NCBI RefSeq assembly: GCF_006442975.2
Contig: NZ_CP083954.1
Span: 1,116,001 to 1,180,000 of the forward strand
Source: Mesorhizobium sp. B2-1-1
GTDB lineage: Bacteria > Pseudomonadota > Alphaproteobacteria > Rhizobiales > Rhizobiaceae
DNA: 64,000 nucleotides
Direction: 5' to 3'
The notes beneath the pieces are model-generated. The model was not told the origin of the DNA. It saw nothing but the letters and a program-made list of their open reading frames with translations, and did no database searches. Both the position numbers and the translations under genes were made by a program. Position 1 is the first letter of the stretch. The number at the start of each line of letters is the position of its first letter. Of this stretch, positions 61,088-64,000 are shown in pieces.

Positions 61088-62119
61088 TCACCGTTCGGTG
61101 AGCTTCAGTTCGATCCGGCGGTTCTTGTTGCGCGCCTCTTCGGTGTCGGCGGGATCGAGCGGCTGGAACTCGCCGAAGCCGGCGGCGACCAGCCGGTTGG
61201 CCGGCACGCCGTTCTCGATCAGGAACTTCACCACGGAAGTGGAGCGCGCCGTCGACAGCTCCCAATTGTCGCGATACCGACCGGTGCCGGACAGCGGCTT
61301 GTTGTCGGTATGGCCGTCGACGCGCAGCACCCAGTTGATCTCCGGGGGAATCTCCTTCTGCAACTCGATGATGGCGTCGGCAAGTTTCTTCATCTCGACC
61401 TTGCCGGCATCGTTGATCACCTCCGAGCCGGTCGGAAACAACACTTCCGACTGGAAGACGAAGCGGTCGCCGACTATGCGGATGTTCTCGCGGTCGGCGA
61501 GGATTTCGCGCAGGCGGCCGAAGAAGTCGGAGCGGTAGCGGTTGAGTTCCTGCACGCGCTGCGCCAGCGCCACGTTGAGGCGGCGGCCAAGGTCGGCGAT
61601 CTTGGTGTTGGAATCCCGGTCGCGGGCCTCGGAGACGTTGAGCGCGTCCTCGAGCGCGCCGATCTGCTTGCGCAAGGCCGCGATCTGCTGATTGAGGATC
61701 TCGACCTGGCTCAGCGCCTGCTGGCTGATCTGGCGCTGGCTGTCGAGCTCGCCCGTCAGCGCCGCCGCGCGCTGGTTGGCCGCATCACCGGCGCCCGCAC
61801 CTTGCGCCAGCAGCTGCTGGAGCCGGCTCTTCTCCGCTTCGGCCGCCGACAGCGATGCCTGCAGATTGGCGAGCGAATCCTCCTTGTCCTGTGTCGTGGA
61901 ACGCTCCAGCGCCAGAAGCTGCGTCAGTTCGTTGATCTGCGAATTGAGACGCGACAGCACGGCGTCCTTGCCGGAGATTTCGCGGCCGAGCAGGAACTGC
62001 GCCAGCACGAAGACGGTGAGCAGGAACATGATGGCCAGAAGCAGCGTCGACAACGCGTCGACGAAGCCCGGCCAATAGTCGATGCGGCGGTCGGCGCGCC
62101 GGCTCCTGGCGAGCGCCAT
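61088..62119 (-). CDS. MotB-like OmpA-domain protein with long coiled coil
   Basis: 343 residues. One membrane segment near the N-terminus with an acidic residue (YWPGFVDALSTLLLAIMF; Asp in the place of MotB's proton-carrying Asp), then about 130 residues of coiled coil, then an OmpA/MotB peptidoglycan-binding domain (VLFPTGSEVI, VDGHTDNKPL, NWELSTARSTSVVKFL, ENRRIE-type NKNRRIEL). It starts 1 base after the stop of the MotA-like gene, so the two form a stator-like pair. Not near flagellar genes. Confidence 0.88.
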   Translation of the reverse strand: MALARSRRADRRIDYWPGFVDALSTLLLAIMFLLTVFVLAQFLLGREISGKDAVLSRLNSQINELTQLLALERSTTQDKEDSLANLQASLSAAEAEKSRLQQLLAQGAGAGDAANQRAAALTGELDSQRQISQQALSQVEILNQQIAALRKQIGALEDALNVSEARDRDSNTKIADLGRRLNVALAQRVQELNRYRSDFFGRLREILADRENIRIVGDRFVFQSEVLFPTGSEVINDAGKVEMKKLADAIIELQKEIPPEINWVLRVDGHTDNKPLSGTGRYRDNWELSTARSTSVVKFLIENGVPANRLVAAGFGEFQPLDPADTEEARNKNRRIELKLTER

Positions 62120-62120
62120 G

Positions 62121-63146
62121 CTAGTGCACCCCGGTCTTCTTCAGGGCGTCGGCGATCTTTTCCAGCGTGTTGCGCATCGCCTTTTGTTCATCCGACTGTG
62201 CTTCGACCCAGTCGCGCATGATCTGCTGCTCGGAGCGCATGTTCTTGACCAGGCCGGAAATGCCGTCGGCGAGATTGGCCATGGCGGTGGCGACGCGCGG
62301 ATTGGAGCCGCCGCCATTCTCCTGCATGCTGCGCAGCCGCTCCGACAGCAGGCGGATTTCATCGGAAGGCTCGGTCCGGACCGCGTCGGAGACGACGATG
62401 TCGGACGACAGGTCGGTGACCGAGGACAGCCAGTTCTCCAGTTCGGTGTAGAAGCGCGTCTGCGCGCGGCCGGCCTGCAGGTCGAGGAAACCGAGAACGA
62501 GCGAGCCGGACAGGCCGAACAGCGAGGACGAGAAGGCCGTGCCCATGCCGGCGAGCGGCGCCGACAGCCCTTGCTTCAGCGAATCCAGCACAGCGGCGGC
62601 ATCGCCGGTGCCGGGATCGAGCGACTCGATGGTCTCGCGGATGGAGCCGATCGTGTTCAGCAGGCCCCAGAAGGTGCCGAGCAGGCCAAGGAACACCAGG
62701 AGGCCGACGAGGTAGCGCGAGGTGTCGCGGCTTTCATCGAGCCGCGTGGCGATGGAGTCGAGCATGGTGCGCATCGAGCTGGTCGAAAACGCCATGCTCG
62801 ACGAGCGGCCGATCATCGCCTTCATCGGCGCCAGCAGCACCGGTTCGGTGATCTCGGAACCGGCGCGGAAGGAGTTGACCCAGCGCACTTCGCGAAACAG
62901 CCGCCCGACCTGGACGAAGGCCAAAAGGATGCCGACGGCAAGCACGCCGATGATCAGGCCGTTGAGCCCCGGATTGGTGACGAAGGCGGTCGAGATCTGC
63001 CGTGTCAGGATCGCTGCGATGAAGGCGACGATGGCCAGGAAGATGACCATGGTCAGGAGAAAGACCTGCGGGCTCGACAATTTGTGTGGGTCGTAGATCA
63101 GCACGTCGGAGCGCCTGCCCATGCCGAAGGATCTGAGAAAAGCCAT
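62121..63146 (-). CDS. MotA/TolQ/ExbB-like proton channel protein
   Basis: 341 residues from the ATG of MAFLRSFGMG. Membrane segments at ~28-50 (LLTMVIFLAIVAFIAAIL), ~60-85, then the conserved pair around YLVGLLVFLGLLGTFWGLL and GTAFSSSLFGLSGSLVLGFLD, which match the MotA/TolQ TM3-TM4. The C-terminal ~110 residues are helical and soluble. Adjacent OmpA-type partner. Conserved in rhizobia outside motility operons; role unknown, probably envelope-related. Confidence 0.88.
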   Translation of the reverse strand: MAFLRSFGMGRRSDVLIYDPHKLSSPQVFLLTMVIFLAIVAFIAAILTRQISTAFVTNPGLNGLIIGVLAVGILLAFVQVGRLFREVRWVNSFRAGSEITEPVLLAPMKAMIGRSSSMAFSTSSMRTMLDSIATRLDESRDTSRYLVGLLVFLGLLGTFWGLLNTIGSIRETIESLDPGTGDAAAVLDSLKQGLSAPLAGMGTAFSSSLFGLSGSLVLGFLDLQAGRAQTRFYTELENWLSSVTDLSSDIVVSDAVRTEPSDEIRLLSERLRSMQENGGGSNPRVATAMANLADGISGLVKNMRSEQQIMRDWVEAQSDEQKAMRNTLEKIADALKKTGVH

Positions 63147-63251
63147 CCGTGCCCCGTTTCCGATGCCGCTGCCGCCGATCACGTCGTCGGCGACTCTAAA
63201 CGGAATTGTGACCAAATTGAATGGTGCTTGGCAATATTGCCGCCAGCAGTT

Positions 63252-63944
63252 TCAGAGACGGTTGATGACCAGGCAATCGACCATCGCCGCCAGATGCAGG
63301 CCTGCGCCGGTGACCACGAAACCATGCCACAGCGCGTTGTGGAAGCGCAGCCCCTTCCAGGCGAAGAAGATCACGCCGCAGGAATAGACGACGCCGCCGG
63401 CGACGATGAGCACGATCGCCGTCGTCGGCAAGGTAGCGACGAGCGGCTCGACCAGGACGATGCCGCTCCAGCCGATGGCGAGATAGAAGACGATCGCCAG
63501 CCGGTCGAAGCGGCCGGGGAAAAACACCTTTATGGCGATGCCGATAATGGCCGCGGTCCAGACCAGGACGATCATCCAGCCGGCCAGCGCCGAGCCGTCG
63601 AGCTGCGCGAGAAAGGGCGTGTAGGTGGCGGCGATGAGCAGATAGATCGCAGCGTGGTCGAAACGCCGCAAAATCCATTTCACCGGCGAAGTCACCGGCC
63701 ATAGATTGTAGGTCAGCGACACCGAGAGCACGGTGAGCAGCGACACGACATAGAAGGCGGCGGCGATGTATTCGCCCGGTCCGACCCGAAAGGCGGCCAG
63801 CGCCAGCAGCGCCGAACCGGCCGCGATCGCCAGCACGATGCCGACGGCATGGACGATGCCGTCGGCGATCATCTCGGCACGCGAATAGTGCCATCGTCCG
63901 ACAAAGGGGATCTCGATCTGCGGCGGCGTCTTGATCATCATCAT
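63252..63944 (-). CDS. Hemolysin III / PAQR family membrane protein (YqfA-like)
   Basis: 230 residues, seven membrane segments. YSRAEMIADGIVHAVGIVLA, RFDHAAIYLLIAATYTPFL and C-terminal FHNALWHGFVVTGAGLHLAAM carry the Asp and His residues of the PAQR metal site (SLTYN, DHAAI, HxxxH). Bacterial members are not proven hemolysins and may be lipid hydrolases. Three Met codons in a row at the start leave it open by 1-2 residues. Gap to the MotA-like gene is 105 bases. Confidence 0.92.
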   Translation of the reverse strand: MMMIKTPPQIEIPFVGRWHYSRAEMIADGIVHAVGIVLAIAAGSALLALAAFRVGPGEYIAAAFYVVSLLTVLSVSLTYNLWPVTSPVKWILRRFDHAAIYLLIAATYTPFLAQLDGSALAGWMIVLVWTAAIIGIAIKVFFPGRFDRLAIVFYLAIGWSGIVLVEPLVATLPTTAIVLIVAGGVVYSCGVIFFAWKGLRFHNALWHGFVVTGAGLHLAAMVDCLVINRL

Positions 63945-64000
63945 CCTGCGTCAACCCTATCTGGGCAAGCGCCGGACAGTATTTCAAGCTTTGTTTGCGG

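Noticed and set aside
61088..63146. MotA/MotB-like pair as a Zorya defence system
   Set aside because: No helicase or nuclease partner genes next to it; flanks are a secreted protein and a hemolysin III homologue. A general envelope role is more likely.
62082..63704. 540-codon plus-strand frame opposite the MotA-like gene
   Set aside because: Asp/His/Arg-rich antisense reading with no recognisable domain; the minus-strand genes have clear families.

Overview
The window is GC-rich alphaproteobacterial chromosome, most likely Mesorhizobium or a close relative in the Hyphomicrobiales. This rests on the conserved block rplU-rpmA ... obgE-proB-proA-nadD ... rsfS-rlmH-(EnvC-like)-ctpA-rppH, a GapR (DUF2312) protein, a rhizobial-size biotin-dependent pyruvate carboxylase, a 6S RNA upstream of a 5-formyl-THF cyclo-ligase, and large GC-rich palindromic intergenic repeats. 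I see no phage, transposase, integrase or CRISPR array.

Layout. 1-2.2 kb: 3' part of recQ, tRNA-Ser(CGA), a candidate 37-aa ORF and a candidate small RNA. 2.3-9.7 kb: ribosomal proteins L21 and L27, a GNAT enzyme, an EEP-family hydrolase, then obgE-proB-proA-nadD (ribosome assembly GTPase, proline synthesis, NAD synthesis). 9.8-12 kb: convergent MFS transporter and MscS-like channel. 12-18 kb: rsfS, rlmH, an EnvC-like factor, ctpA, a divergent polysaccharide deacetylase and an rppH broken by one missing base. 18-22 kb: alr and dadA (alanine catabolism and D-alanine supply) with two GreA/Rnk-like proteins between them, then a LysR gene.

23-29.5 kb is catabolic: mmsA, a GntR regulator, a DapA-like lyase/deaminase, a DadA-like FAD oxidoreductase and a 4-hydroxyproline epimerase. 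The last four resemble the trans-4-hydroxy-L-proline pathway, with matching operators at the GntR/DapA-like promoter. 29.8-36.2 kb is a Liv-type ABC transporter operon (livH-livM-livG-livF, a small membrane protein, then the binding protein). Pyruvate carboxylase and gapR follow.

41-48 kb: msrB, an MBL-fold protein, a VWA protein and a MoxR ATPase that are separated by a LysR/DHA2-MFS pair and a GNAT gene, then 6S RNA and the 5-formyl-THF cyclo-ligase. 48.7-55.9 kb: a YmdB-like phosphoesterase, TerC, a BrnT/BrnA toxin-antitoxin pair with a 28-bp operator, an ArsR/SRPBCC/VOC cluster containing a truncated VOC gene, a YebC family regulator, an Rdx-family protein, and a TetR/DUF1772 pair. 56-64 kb: rpmE (cysteine-free form), an ABC exporter, an M32 carboxypeptidase, small membrane proteins, a MotA/MotB-like non-flagellar pair and a hemolysin III family protein.

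The most notable signals are: the same helix-hairpin-helix-like tail on L21 and on LivG; a GGGG-to-GRRRR change in the ATP loop of pyruvate carboxylase that is best explained by two compensating indels; the rppH frameshift; a 99-bp tandem duplication of the mmsA 3' end; a repeat element that reads into the start of the FAD oxidoreductase gene; and several well-formed operators. I found no clear candidate for a wholly new multi-gene system. The MotAB-like pair and the MoxR/VWA group are the least understood gene sets here.
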